A DNA stretch of 64,000 nt, taken from NCBI RefSeq assembly GCF_036322805.1, contig NZ_AP027272.1:4774001-4838000 (forward strand), given 5' to 3'. The DNA comes from Planctobacterium marinum (GTDB taxonomy: Bacteria > Pseudomonadota > Gammaproteobacteria > Enterobacterales > Alteromonadaceae). Positions 39,556 to 48,642 of the stretch are shown here, piece after piece. Position numbers and translations under genes: made by a program. Numbering within the stretch: position 1 is the first letter of the stretch; each line of letters starts with the position of its first letter. A model generated the notes under the pieces. The model was not told where the DNA came from and did no database searches. It was given only the letters and a program-made list of their open reading frames with translations.

Positions 39556-40401
39556 CTATCTTTCAAACTGTAAGCGGATTTCTTCAGAGAGGCTTTCAGC
39601 CTGGCGTATTTCCTTCGGTTTCATGGTGGCGGTGATACGTTCAATAAACCAAGTGGCGTTACCGTAGGTTTTACTGTCGTCAGTGATATCCTTTAAAGCT
39701 AAACCATAGGCAAGAGCCCTTATATAATCTTGTCCTTGCGGTTGGGGTCCATTTTCCTTGTAACCGTACATCAGCCAGAGTATAGCTTTTTCGCTGCCTT
39801 TAACAGCGAGTGCTTCGGCTACCTGATACTTTTTCTGCGAGAGCCCATAGCGCGCCTCAATCATCGCATCCCGGTCGGACAAATCGATATTCTGAAAACG
39901 ATAATATTCCTCATCACGGGTTGCCCAGAATTTTGTTAACGCCTGCTCAGAGCCAGCTAATGCCGCCTGTTCTAAAAGAGTCACATAATCAATAGAACGA
40001 TCTACATCTTTGCAGCGCTCGAATTGCGCCAGTTTTTCCTCAACCAGAAAATGGCTTTCGTTTTTTTGATTGGCATCGTCCAGCCAGGCTTGCATTGCAA
40101 CGTCATCCGCTAAAGCGCGCTGGCAGCCTTTTAGCAAGGAGGCCTGCTGGTAAAGCACTTCAGAGTCAATAAACACTTCATCTGTACTTTTTTTCTGGAA
40201 CTCAGATTCAATATCGTCAGACGAGACATGGTCCAATGGAGATAGAGTTGTACTGCTAGCTACTTCAGATTTGCCTTGGTTTGAGTTATCTAGCGCAGAT
40301 TGCGTAGTGCTTGAGAGTTGATCTTGAGGCGATTGCTGCCAACCTATCCAGATTAGCAGCAATACAATTGCGATTACGCTGGCTTTTACCAGATTCGGCA
40401 C
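39556..40401 (-). CDS. Membrane-anchored protein of unknown function
   Basis: 281 residues. A single N-terminal membrane helix (VKASVIAIVLLLIWIGW, 5-21) is followed by a Ser/Thr/Gln-rich low-complexity linker (25-75). A helical C-terminal region follows (80-281) with alanine/leucine-rich pairs (LLEQAALAGSEQAL, AEALAVKGSEKAILWLMYG) that look like degenerate Sel1/TPR repeats. It probably faces the periplasm. The start overlaps the ftsN end by 16 bases, so it is co-expressed with cell-division protein FtsN. Function is unknown, and a role at the cell wall is inferred only from this context. Confidence 0.75.
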   Translation of the reverse strand: MPNLVKASVIAIVLLLIWIGWQQSPQDQLSSTTQSALDNSNQGKSEVASSTTLSPLDHVSSDDIESEFQKKSTDEVFIDSEVLYQQASLLKGCQRALADDVAMQAWLDDANQKNESHFLVEEKLAQFERCKDVDRSIDYVTLLEQAALAGSEQALTKFWATRDEEYYRFQNIDLSDRDAMIEARYGLSQKKYQVAEALAVKGSEKAILWLMYGYKENGPQPQGQDYIRALAYGLALKDITDDSKTYGNATWFIERITATMKPKEIRQAESLSEEIRLQFER

Positions 40402-41006
40402 GTCGTAAATCCAGCGCGTTGCAAGGTATGACGGTCTTTTTCAGCCATACGTTTACGCTCATACGGCCCCATCACCACTCGATACCAGCGACCATTCTGG
40501 CCATTACTTTCTTTGATATTTGATTCGATTCCCTGGAAGGCAATGCGGGCGCGCATGCTTTCAGCCTGTTCTTGCTTGCGAAAAGAACCACATTGCAGAA
40601 TATATTCTTGGGTGGAAGTATGTGTTTCTTCTGGCAGGTCCACTTCAACTTCGTAGTCGGGGTCTGTCAATGTGGTCATAAACTCCCACTCTTCTTTCGG
40701 AGCCTCCGGCAATTCATCCTCTTTTTTAACTGCCGTTTCCTGCTTTTGCACCGTGGCTTTATTACCTTCAGAGGCATCCTTTATGTTCCACAGGAAAACC
40801 CCAAAACCCATCACCACAGCTAAGGTAAATACAATGCGAAACCAAGGTGTTGCTTGGTCGCTACTGGCATGTTGTACCGCAGCAGGTGCAGCTGAGCCAC
40901 CGCTTTTACTGCGCGGAGAAGACGCCCGTTTTTTGGGAGCAGGTTTTGTTTTTGTGGTTTTCTTTGGGGGAACTCTGTCCCTGGCCACGTAATCTTTAGG
41001 TGCCAT
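40386..41006 (-). CDS. ftsN: Cell division protein FtsN-like, SPOR domain
   Basis: 206 residues. A basic cytoplasmic N-terminus (APKDYVARDRVPPKKTTK) lies before a membrane helix (FRIVFTLAVVMGFGVFLW, about 53-70), then a Lys/Glu-rich linker. A C-terminal SPOR domain (128-206: YILQCGSFRKQEQAESMRARIAFQGI) binds denuded glycan strands at the septum. The position between priA and hslVU is the known gammaproteobacterial ftsN context, which supports the name over a generic SPOR protein. Confidence 0.92.
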   Translation of the reverse strand: MAPKDYVARDRVPPKKTTKTKPAPKKRASSPRSKSGGSAAPAAVQHASSDQATPWFRIVFTLAVVMGFGVFLWNIKDASEGNKATVQKQETAVKKEDELPEAPKEEWEFMTTLTDPDYEVEVDLPEETHTSTQEYILQCGSFRKQEQAESMRARIAFQGIESNIKESNGQNGRWYRVVMGPYERKRMAEKDRHTLQRAGFTTCRIW

Positions 41007-41127
41007 TGTATAATTAGTAATAGATTTATTTAGTTTTTAGCGCCGGCGGATCTTACCGCTTATAAACTGTGGTGAAAACCACTTCAAAGTTAATTTCTAC
41101 TGTCATTCACTAGCAATAAACATAAAG

Positions 41128-43335
41128 TTAATAAAAATCAGTAGGATCCACATCGATAGACCAGCGCACTTTGTGTTTTGTTGCAAGACTTTCTAACGCG
41201 GATAAATGTTTGTTTAATGCTCTATGCAGGGGTAAGCGCTGCAAATGAGACAGCAGAAGTTGCATTCTGAAACGCCCTTGGCGTTTTTCCATTAGCGAAG
41301 GAAACGGGCCTATCACTTTCAGGGCAGGCTCATTAAGTGATTGTTCCATATGGAACATTTTTGCCACATGCAATAAAAACTGCTGACTGTCTGAAAGACT
41401 AATGGATTCCGACTTGAGTAATATCTGAAACTCAAAAGGCGGTAGTTGTGCAGCTTGCCGCTCTTTTAATGTGGTACGAGCGAAGTGTCCGTAACCATTG
41501 TGCAGCAAATCCAACAACAAACCGTTATCAGGATGACAAGATTGCAGCCACATCTCGCCTTCACTACCGGCGCGTCCAGTTCTGCCAGCCACCTGAGTAA
41601 TTAACTGCGCTAACTGCTCAGTGGCTCTGAAATCGGCACTGTACAGCGCCGCATCCACATCTAATATTGCCACCATGGAAAGGTGAGCAAAGTGATGCCC
41701 TTTAGCCAAAATTTGAGTACCCACCAATATTTGATATTTGCGCTGGTTAATGGCTTCGAGTGTTTCATTCAAAGAACGCTTGCCAGACATACTATCGCTG
41801 TCCACTCTGGCCACCTGATAGTTGGGAAACAATCTGGACAACGCTTCTTCCAGTTGCTCAGTACCCACACCGCTGGCATTGACATTATTGCTACCGCAAG
41901 ATTGGCAGCCAGGTTGGCGTTTTTTTACCGAACCACAATGATGGCAATGCAACTGCTGAGTGGATTTGTGCCATGTATAGGGTTTATCACAATGCTTACA
42001 GCTATCTACATAGCCGCAATCGGAGCACATCAAGGCAGGTGAATAACCGCGGCGATTAATAAATATCATCACCTGCTGCTGTTGCCGAAGATGCAAATTG
42101 ATGCGCTCAATGAGATAAGGACTTAAGCCCGCATCGAGGTGTTGCTCCCGAATATCCAGCAACTGTTGATTGACCTTGCTGCCCTTCACCACCTTTTCAC
42201 GCAAGTGCAAATGCCGATAACGAGAAGTTAACGCGTTGTTGAGCGTTTCCAATGAAGGTGTGGCAGAGCCCAATACCAGTGGTATATCCAACTGCTTGGC
42301 GCGCATAATGGCCAAGTCTCGGGCGTGATAGCGAAAACCGTCCTGTTGTTTGAAGGAGCTATCATGCTCTTCATCCACCACTATCATGCCCGGCCATTTA
42401 AGGGGTAAAAACACCGCTGAGCGGGTGCCGATAATAATACCTACTTCGCCATCACGGGCTTTTTGCCACACCGCCAGGCGCTCATTATCGGAAAGACCGG
42501 AATGCCATACACCAATATCAATAGCAAAACGCTCTTCAAAACGGGACAGTGTTTGTGGTGTTAAGCTAATTTCGGGTACCAGCACAATAACCTGACGTTG
42601 TTGCTGTAGCTGATTCTCAATTGTCTGCAGATAAACTTCGGTCTTACCGCTTCCAGTTACTCCTTCAATTAAAAAGGGCTGAAATCCCTGAGTGCTATTT
42701 ATGGCACTAATAGCCAGCGCCTGTTCAGTGCTGGCAAAGGGACGTGAGGCTACCTTTAAGGATTTAGTCCAACTGTGATCAGCTTTGCTAATGCTTTCTT
42801 CACAGATGAGTAAGTCTTGTTTATGCAATGCTCGCAAAACGGGCTTATTGAATTGCCGCAAAAGCTCTGTTTCCGAAACAGGACCGTCCATCAATAGTTG
42901 CAACAACGCCTGCTGTTTTGGTGCCTTGCGCAATTTTTCTAAGCTATCTAAGCAAATACCATCCGCTACCCGCCACAAACGTTCTGTCGGTCGGCTATCA
43001 GGCTCGCCTTTACGCAGCTTAGCAGGTATGGCAGTGAGCAAGACATCGCCAATAGGATGACAATAATAAGCGGTCGCCCAACACAGCAGCTCCAGCATGG
43101 TTTTGCTGAATAGCGGCGCCTCATCTAAGGAACTCAATATGGGCTTGAGCTTTTCAACCGGCCACTGTGATTGCGCTTTGGTATTAACTACAATGCCAAT
43201 TTTCTCACCATGACCATAGGGCACCTTTACGCGCATTCCAGGCAGCAGTTTACCTACCATTTCATCTGGTATCTGATAATCGAATGCCTGCCGTTTAGGT
43301 ATTGCAAGCGCAATTTCTGCAATCTTATTGGTCAT
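41128..43335 (-). CDS. priA: Primosomal protein N' (replication-restart helicase)
   Basis: Restarts stalled replication forks. 735 residues. The N-terminal DNA-binding domain (VKVPYGHGEKIGIVV) is followed by the superfamily 2 helicase with Walker A LIEGVTGSGKTEVYLQ and DEEHD box VVDEEHDSSFKQQDG. A zinc-binding cysteine array follows (CSDCGYVDSCKHC then CHHCGSVKKRQPGCQSCGS) and then a C-terminal domain. It is complete and divergent from rpmE. Confidence 0.98.
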   Translation of the reverse strand: MTNKIAEIALAIPKRQAFDYQIPDEMVGKLLPGMRVKVPYGHGEKIGIVVNTKAQSQWPVEKLKPILSSLDEAPLFSKTMLELLCWATAYYCHPIGDVLLTAIPAKLRKGEPDSRPTERLWRVADGICLDSLEKLRKAPKQQALLQLLMDGPVSETELLRQFNKPVLRALHKQDLLICEESISKADHSWTKSLKVASRPFASTEQALAISAINSTQGFQPFLIEGVTGSGKTEVYLQTIENQLQQQRQVIVLVPEISLTPQTLSRFEERFAIDIGVWHSGLSDNERLAVWQKARDGEVGIIIGTRSAVFLPLKWPGMIVVDEEHDSSFKQQDGFRYHARDLAIMRAKQLDIPLVLGSATPSLETLNNALTSRYRHLHLREKVVKGSKVNQQLLDIREQHLDAGLSPYLIERINLHLRQQQQVMIFINRRGYSPALMCSDCGYVDSCKHCDKPYTWHKSTQQLHCHHCGSVKKRQPGCQSCGSNNVNASGVGTEQLEEALSRLFPNYQVARVDSDSMSGKRSLNETLEAINQRKYQILVGTQILAKGHHFAHLSMVAILDVDAALYSADFRATEQLAQLITQVAGRTGRAGSEGEMWLQSCHPDNGLLLDLLHNGYGHFARTTLKERQAAQLPPFEFQILLKSESISLSDSQQFLLHVAKMFHMEQSLNEPALKVIGPFPSLMEKRQGRFRMQLLLSHLQRLPLHRALNKHLSALESLATKHKVRWSIDVDPTDFY

Positions 43336-43466
43336 CTCAGCGCGGTTGAATGGATTGATTCCCGTGGGTATATAAGGTCTCGCGTGACAACTATTATGAT
43401 ACCACGCTTATTTTTTAAGCATTTATGCTTGATCCCCGAAAGGCGATACATTAATATGCGCGCCTC

Positions 43467-43484
43467 TTTGCCTCAAGGGGCAAA
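43467..43484 (+). promoter_or_regulatory. Hairpin in the rpmE leader, possible L31 autoregulatory element
   Basis: TTTGCC-TCAAGG-GGCAAA can fold 85-102 bases before the rpmE ATG. L31 mRNAs of several bacteria carry regulatory leaders. I cannot align this one by eye, so the call is tentative. Confidence 0.3.
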
Positions 43485-43568
43485 TGGAGAAAGATTTTTT
43501 GTAATTAACATCGTATGGTGGCCAGCTTCGGGTTGGTTAGCGATACGGCCTTAATAATGAGGTGCCCC

Positions 43569-43781
43569 ATGCAACAAGGTATTCACCCAGAATACAACGA
43601 AATCAACGCTAACTGCTCTTGCGGTAACAGCTTCAAGATCCGCTCTACTTTGAAAAAAGACCTGGCTCTTGACGTATGTTCAGCTTGCCACCCTTTCTAC
43701 ACTGGTAAGCAAAAGATCCTTGATACTGGTGGTCGCGTTGATCGCTTCAAGAAACGTTTCGCTGTACTGGGCAAAAAATAA
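43569..43781 (+). CDS. rpmE: 50S ribosomal protein L31, zinc-binding form
   Basis: 70 residues from ATG 43569, preceded by GAGGTG at normal spacing. A longer frame from 43515 is rejected. The four cysteines of the Zn-ribbon form are present: CSC (16 and 18) and CSAC (37 and 40). The cell therefore needs zinc for this L31 copy. A terminator follows. Confidence 0.98.
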   Translation: MQQGIHPEYNEINANCSCGNSFKIRSTLKKDLALDVCSACHPFYTGKQKILDTGGRVDRFKKRFAVLGKK

Positions 43782-43806
43782 GACTGTCCGTTACACAAGT
43801 TACGTG

Positions 43807-43833
43807 AAAAACCCGGCTGATGCCGGGTTTTTT
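43807..43833 (+). terminator. Rho-independent terminator of rpmE
   Basis: ACCCGGC-TGAT-GCCGGGT is a 7-bp stem with a 4-base loop between an A-tract and TTTTTT. Confidence 0.95.
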
Positions 43834-43917
43834 GTTTCTGAAACACAGAACAACTGCCGCAGCTCTTGGTATTGTACAAACTTCCAGCCCTGCTCCGACT
43901 ACCTAAATTTGCCATAG

Positions 43918-43943
43918 CTGTAACCCCTCCTGTTATGTTACAG
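43918..43943. promoter_or_regulatory. Inverted repeat upstream of malic enzyme
   Basis: CTGTAAC (43918-43924) and GTTACAG (43937-43943) are perfect 7-base arms with a 12-base spacer, about 130 bases ahead of the malic enzyme ATG. It is a possible operator, and the regulator is unknown. Confidence 0.4.
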
Positions 43944-44072
43944 TTTGCAGCACAAAAAGAATTGCAATAAGCAATCTACTCATTAATAAAAATAAGCTTA
44001 AAAAGCAGCAAGTACCGACGACGACATAACAAAACCTATTTATTGGATATTTTACTGAGGCCCTACAACTTT

Positions 44073-45329
44073 ATGTCTGATCTACGTCAAAAGGCACTGG
44101 ACTATCATGCCTTCCCCAAACCCGGAAAAATCAGTGTAGAACTAACCACACAAGCTGAAACGGTGGAGCACCTGGCTCTGGCATACAGCCCCGGTGTCGC
44201 AGAACCTGTAAAAGAAATTGCTGCCGATCCGGAAAATGCTTACAAGTACACTATCAAGGGTAACCTGGTTGCCGTTATTTCCAATGGCACCGCCATTTTA
44301 GGGCTGGGCAATCTGGGCCCGCTGGCTTCAAAGCCAGTGATGGAAGGTAAATCCCTGTTGTTTAAGCGTTTCGCGGGTATCGACTCCATCGATATCGAAG
44401 TACAGCACGACTCCGTACAAGAGTTTATTGATACCGTCGCCAATATCTCCATTTCCTTTGATGGTATCAATCTGGAAGATATCAAAGCACCAGAATGCTT
44501 CGAAATTGAACAGGCCCTCATTGAGCGTTGTGATATCCCGGTGTTTCACGATGATCAACATGGCACAGCCATTGTAACGGCGGCTGGCATGTTAAACGCG
44601 CTGGAAATTCAAGGTAAAACTCTGTCAGACGCTAAAATCGTTTGCTTGGGCGCTGGCGCTGCCGCAGTTGCCTGTATGGATATGCTGGTAACCTGTGGTG
44701 CAAAACGACACAACATTTTCATGTTAGACAGCAAGGGCGTGATCCACTCTGAACGTGAAAACTTACCAGCTCACAAACAAAAATTCGCCAACGACACTGA
44801 CAAGCGCACCTTAGAAGATGCCATTGACGGCGCTGACGCATTTTTAGGCGTGTCTGGCGCGAACCTGTTGAGTGTTGAGGCCTTGCGCAAAATGGCCCCC
44901 AACCCGGTGATATTTGCCTGCGCTAATCCGGATCCGGAAATAAAGCCAGCGTTAGCAAAAGCAGAGCGCGAAGATTTGATTATCGCAACAGGCCGTTCAG
45001 ATTATCCCAATCAGGTAAATAATGTATTGTGCTTTCCCTTTATTTTTAGAGGGGCTCTGGATGTGCGAGCTACTGTTATCAACGATGCAATGAAAGTAGC
45101 AGCGGTTGAGGCTATCCGACAACTGGCAAAAGAAGAAGTACCCCACGAAGTGCTGGCTGCGGCCCATGTGAATCACCTGGAATTCGGCAAAGACTATATT
45201 ATTCCGAAACCGATGGACCCAAGATTGTGCCGCCGAGTGGCCACAGCCGTAGCACAAGCTGCCGTAGATTCGGGTGTGTCGAAAATAAATTGCCTTCCGG
45301 TAAATTATCTGGCAGAGTTACCCGCGTAA
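44073..45329 (+). CDS. maeB: NAD(P)-dependent malic enzyme, short form
   Basis: Oxidative decarboxylation of malate to pyruvate. About 418 residues from ATG 44073 (MSDLRQKALDYHAFPKPGK). A TTG at 44043 would extend it, without clear support. This is the short form, lacking the phosphotransacetylase-like tail of E. coli MaeB. AYSPGVAEPVKEI, VISNGTAILGLGNLGPLASKPVMEGK, FHDDQHGTA and the nucleotide-binding VCLGAGAAAVACMD are visible. It lies opposite ppc, which supplies oxaloacetate, so both are at the PEP/pyruvate/C4 node. Confidence 0.95.
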   Translation: MSDLRQKALDYHAFPKPGKISVELTTQAETVEHLALAYSPGVAEPVKEIAADPENAYKYTIKGNLVAVISNGTAILGLGNLGPLASKPVMEGKSLLFKRFAGIDSIDIEVQHDSVQEFIDTVANISISFDGINLEDIKAPECFEIEQALIERCDIPVFHDDQHGTAIVTAAGMLNALEIQGKTLSDAKIVCLGAGAAAVACMDMLVTCGAKRHNIFMLDSKGVIHSERENLPAHKQKFANDTDKRTLEDAIDGADAFLGVSGANLLSVEALRKMAPNPVIFACANPDPEIKPALAKAEREDLIIATGRSDYPNQVNNVLCFPFIFRGALDVRATVINDAMKVAAVEAIRQLAKEEVPHEVLAAAHVNHLEFGKDYIIPKPMDPRLCRRVATAVAQAAVDSGVSKINCLPVNYLAELPA

Positions 45330-45493
45330 ATTACGAATGGTAATTTTGCTGACCTAAGGTTAGTTGTACAATAGGGATAATGAGTAAATTTGTGGGCCGG
45401 ATTAAGTCGTACAGAGCCACCAAAACAGAATAATAATATTATCAGTGAAATGACATTTTCGTACTGTAAATTATAAATACAAGAGTTCGAAAA

Positions 45494-45667
45494 ATGACAA
45501 CCCCTGACACGACGCGCCAGCCCAAACGGCAAGAGCTGACGCAAGAGCTTCTGAAACACTATCAGTGTCAACCTAAGCTCTCAAAAATGAAAGAGGCACA
45601 GCCAAGGCTGGAAGCCCAGTTTCAATTTCCCAAAGCAGTATGGGAAAAATTAAGAGCTAAGAATTAG
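45494..45667 (+). CDS. Small basic protein of unknown function, 57 residues
   Basis: ATG 45494 to TAG 45665-45667. It is Lys/Arg/Gln rich (RQPKRQELTQELLKHY; WEKLRAKN) with one cysteine and little hydrophobicity. It looks like a soluble, helical, possibly nucleic-acid-binding protein. No Shine-Dalgarno is clear (TTCGAAAA only). A strong bidirectional terminator follows 18 bases later, which supports a real transcript ending here. The 164 bases upstream carry ATGACA and TATAAA as weak promoter elements. No family recognised. Confidence 0.55.
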   Translation: MTTPDTTRQPKRQELTQELLKHYQCQPKLSKMKEAQPRLEAQFQFPKAVWEKLRAKN

Positions 45668-45685
45668 ATACTATTAATTCAAAGC

Positions 45686-45715
45686 AAAAAAAGAGTCGCT
45701 ATTGCGACTCTTTTT
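45686..45715. terminator. Bidirectional terminator between the 57-residue gene and ppc
   Basis: GAGTCGC-TATT-GCGACTC (45693-45710) has an A-tract before and a T-tract after it, so it can end transcripts of both the plus-strand small gene and ppc. Confidence 0.92.
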
Positions 45716-45737
45716 GTATCTGCAGTAAAGCTTGTCG

Positions 45738-48362
45738 TTAGCCAGTATTACGCATACCCACAGCAATACCAGTAATGGTTACCATCATGGCTTTTTCCAG
45801 CGTTCTGTCTTCCTGAGTATCATCCAGCGCCCTGATGCGCTGTAACAGCTCCATTTGCAAATAGTGCAGCGGCTGCAAATAATCTGCGCGAATCGACATA
45901 GACTGTTTGCCTTTTGGATCAGACTCCATGACTTCCTGTTGCCCTAACAATTTCAGCAAAAGGGCGATACTGTCGGTTAACTCAGAACGAAGTTTATCGC
46001 CAAAGTGCTGTAACTCCGCTGGCACCAGCTTGTCATCATAAGCCTTCCCCACTCGGGTGTCGGCTTTATAAAATACCATGTCCAACATAGACAAACGCGA
46101 ACGGAAGAAAGGCCAACTGGCCAGCATGTCCTGTAATAGCGGCTCATTGCCTTTATCCAGAGCATTTTGCACCGCTGGCATTACGCCCAACCATGAAGGC
46201 AATACCATCCGGGTTTGGGCCCAAGCGAAAATCCACGGAATGGCGCGTAAACTTTCAATCCCCCCAGTGGGTTTGCGTTTCGCGGGACGGCTACCCAAAG
46301 GCAACTTGCCCAGTTCTTGCTCTGGTGTGGCCACGCGGAAGTAAGGCACAAAATCCGCATCGTGGCGTACCACTTTGCGGTAATTGTCTCTGGCGTCGGC
46401 CGCCATATCCGTGATCGCCTGACGCCACTCTGGTTTTGGCTCGGGTGGCGGTAAAATAAAAGCTTCCAGGATAGCACTGGCGTATAAATTAAGACTGCGC
46501 TTAGCCAGCGCCGGCATACCAAACTTATAGCGAATAGTTTCACCTTGCTCGGTAACCCTGAAGCCACCGTCCAATGATCCTGGAGGCTGAGACAAGATAG
46601 CGGAATGTGCTGGCAAGCCGCCACGCCCTATCGTGCCACCACGACCGTGGAATAACGTGAGTTTGATATCGTTTTCTTGCGCTATCGCCACTAAGGCTTC
46701 TTGCGATTCGTATTGCGCCCAACCTGCGGCAAGCGCGCCAGCATCTTTGGCAGAATCAGAATAACCAATCATCACATATTGCTGGCCTTTGATGTAACCG
46801 CGATACCAGTCAATGGCCAACAGATCACTCATTACCTTAGGCGCATTGTTCAAATCGTCCAGAGTTTCAAACAAAGGCGCTACTGGCATGGCCCAACCAA
46901 CATTCATTTCCTGCAATAACAACTGCACTGCCATCACATCAGAGGGCAAACTAGCCATGGAAATAATATAAATCCCAAAGGCCTCGCGATTGTTTTGCGC
47001 AATAACTTTACAGGTATCAATCACCTCTTTGACTTCCGCGCTGGGCTGCCAATTAGTGGGGAACAATGGGCGCTTGGAATTTAGTTCGTGTAATAAAAAC
47101 GCTTGCTTGTCGGCTTCGGTCCATTGGTTATAGTCGCCGATACCCAAGTGGCGGGTTAGCTCACCAAACACATTAGCGTGACGCTCGGAGTCTTGTCGCA
47201 CATCCAGGCGCAACAAATGCACGCCAAAACAATGAGCACGTCGGATGGTATCCAGCAACAAACTGTCGGCAACGTTACTCATGCCACAGGCATATAACGA
47301 GTTGTAACAGGCCATCAACGGCGCCAGAATTTCTTCATCTGACTGGATCCAGTCTTCCTGGTCTACCGGAAACCCTTCCAGGTGGCTGGCAATGCCATCA
47401 CGCGTCAGGATCAGTTGATCCCACACCGGACGCAACAAGGCGCGGTAAGGCTCAAGGGCATCTTCACCGACAATACTGCGCACATAGTCGTCGCAATCGG
47501 TCATGGATAATTCCACAACTAAACGCTCTATGTCATCTGCAAATAATCGCGCAGCGCGCTTTCTGGCCAATAACAGAACTTTTTGAGTAACCTTAGCGGT
47601 AACATTGGGATTACCATCCCGATCGCCGCCCATCCAGCTGCTGAAATGCACTGGTGACGCATCCAATGGCAAGCTCTGACCAAACTGGGCTTGTAGTTTG
47701 CCATCTAATTCGCGAATAAAATCAGGCACTGCTTCCCATAAAGAATTCTCGATTACCGCGAAGCCCCATTGTGCTTCATCCACTGGCGTAGGACGCACCG
47801 CGCGTACTTCTTCCGAGTGCCACGCTTGGGTAATAAGATCAGCAATTCGCAACTCCAGTGACTTGCGCTGTACGGCACTGAGTTCATCACTGCGCATGCG
47901 TTTTACACACTGGGTTAATTCGGAGTACTTGTGAATGAAGGTGCGCCGATACACTTCTGTTGGGTGTGCAGTTAGCACCAGATCAATGTCTAGCTTGGCG
48001 ACCGTATCAGCAAACGAGCTTTGTGAGAAACCCATATCCTCTAATCGCGCTAACAGGGCTTCCATTGGATCGTCAATCTGCGCATTGCTATTGTGTTCCT
48101 GCTCCACAATATTGGCCAGGTTCAGAAACTGGGTAAAAGCACGAGCTACCGTGAGTAATTGCTCGTTTTCCAGCTCAGAAAAAAGCGATTGCAGTTGTTC
48201 TGTCGCTTCTTGTTCACCCTGGTTGGACTTGCGACCCGCTTTACGGATTGTTTCGATGCGCTCTAGCCATGCTTCACCTAACTGGTCTTTAATGGTGGTG
48301 CCCAAGGTACTGCCTAATTGACGAACAGTGTCCCTTAGCTGATTTTCCATAGCGTCTGACAT
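45738..48362 (-). CDS. ppc: Phosphoenolpyruvate carboxylase
   Basis: Anaplerotic carboxylation of PEP to oxaloacetate. 874 residues, normal length. Catalytic motifs are VLTAHPTEVYRRT near residue 130, SSWMGGDRDGNPNVT near 245, MIGYSDSAKDAG near 535, FHGRGGTIGRGG near 570. The C-terminus MRNTG is the usual conserved end. It is a single gene with a HexR-like operator 74 bases ahead of the start and a terminator after it. Confidence 0.98.
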   Translation of the reverse strand: MSDAMENQLRDTVRQLGSTLGTTIKDQLGEAWLERIETIRKAGRKSNQGEQEATEQLQSLFSELENEQLLTVARAFTQFLNLANIVEQEHNSNAQIDDPMEALLARLEDMGFSQSSFADTVAKLDIDLVLTAHPTEVYRRTFIHKYSELTQCVKRMRSDELSAVQRKSLELRIADLITQAWHSEEVRAVRPTPVDEAQWGFAVIENSLWEAVPDFIRELDGKLQAQFGQSLPLDASPVHFSSWMGGDRDGNPNVTAKVTQKVLLLARKRAARLFADDIERLVVELSMTDCDDYVRSIVGEDALEPYRALLRPVWDQLILTRDGIASHLEGFPVDQEDWIQSDEEILAPLMACYNSLYACGMSNVADSLLLDTIRRAHCFGVHLLRLDVRQDSERHANVFGELTRHLGIGDYNQWTEADKQAFLLHELNSKRPLFPTNWQPSAEVKEVIDTCKVIAQNNREAFGIYIISMASLPSDVMAVQLLLQEMNVGWAMPVAPLFETLDDLNNAPKVMSDLLAIDWYRGYIKGQQYVMIGYSDSAKDAGALAAGWAQYESQEALVAIAQENDIKLTLFHGRGGTIGRGGLPAHSAILSQPPGSLDGGFRVTEQGETIRYKFGMPALAKRSLNLYASAILEAFILPPPEPKPEWRQAITDMAADARDNYRKVVRHDADFVPYFRVATPEQELGKLPLGSRPAKRKPTGGIESLRAIPWIFAWAQTRMVLPSWLGVMPAVQNALDKGNEPLLQDMLASWPFFRSRLSMLDMVFYKADTRVGKAYDDKLVPAELQHFGDKLRSELTDSIALLLKLLGQQEVMESDPKGKQSMSIRADYLQPLHYLQMELLQRIRALDDTQEDRTLEKAMMVTITGIAVGMRNTG

Positions 48363-48435
48363 AGGTTCTCCGAATTTAATAAAATTTCAGTTTTTGCGGA
48401 ATTTCACCACAGAAAGTCACTAAACTTACCTCATT

Positions 48436-48452
48436 TTGTAATTAAATTACAA
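48436..48452. promoter_or_regulatory. HexR-like operator upstream of ppc
   Basis: TTGTAATT-A-AATTACAA is a perfect 8+1+8 palindrome and contains TGTAATTAAATTACA, the HexR consensus of Shewanella-type genomes as I remember it (TGTAATwwwATTACA). It is positioned for control of ppc; the divergent ATP-grasp gene starts about 190 bases away. Confidence 0.65.
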
Positions 48453-48642
48453 GAATTTGCTAAATTCCCTTGTCTTCCAGGTAAAAATACACTCTGTCGC
48501 TTTATGCTGTATGCTAGTTTTGAATGTCCTGACGGATCTTATTGAATTTGTTATTTAATCACTTTTGTTGGTACTTTCTACCCTAAAAACCCGATCAATA
48601 GCAAATGACAAACCTGTGAATATGGAAAGTGGTTACTCAAAT

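Noticed and set aside
46181-46624. 147-codon frame inside ppc
   Set aside because: Same strand, different frame, within a conserved enzyme with all catalytic motifs.
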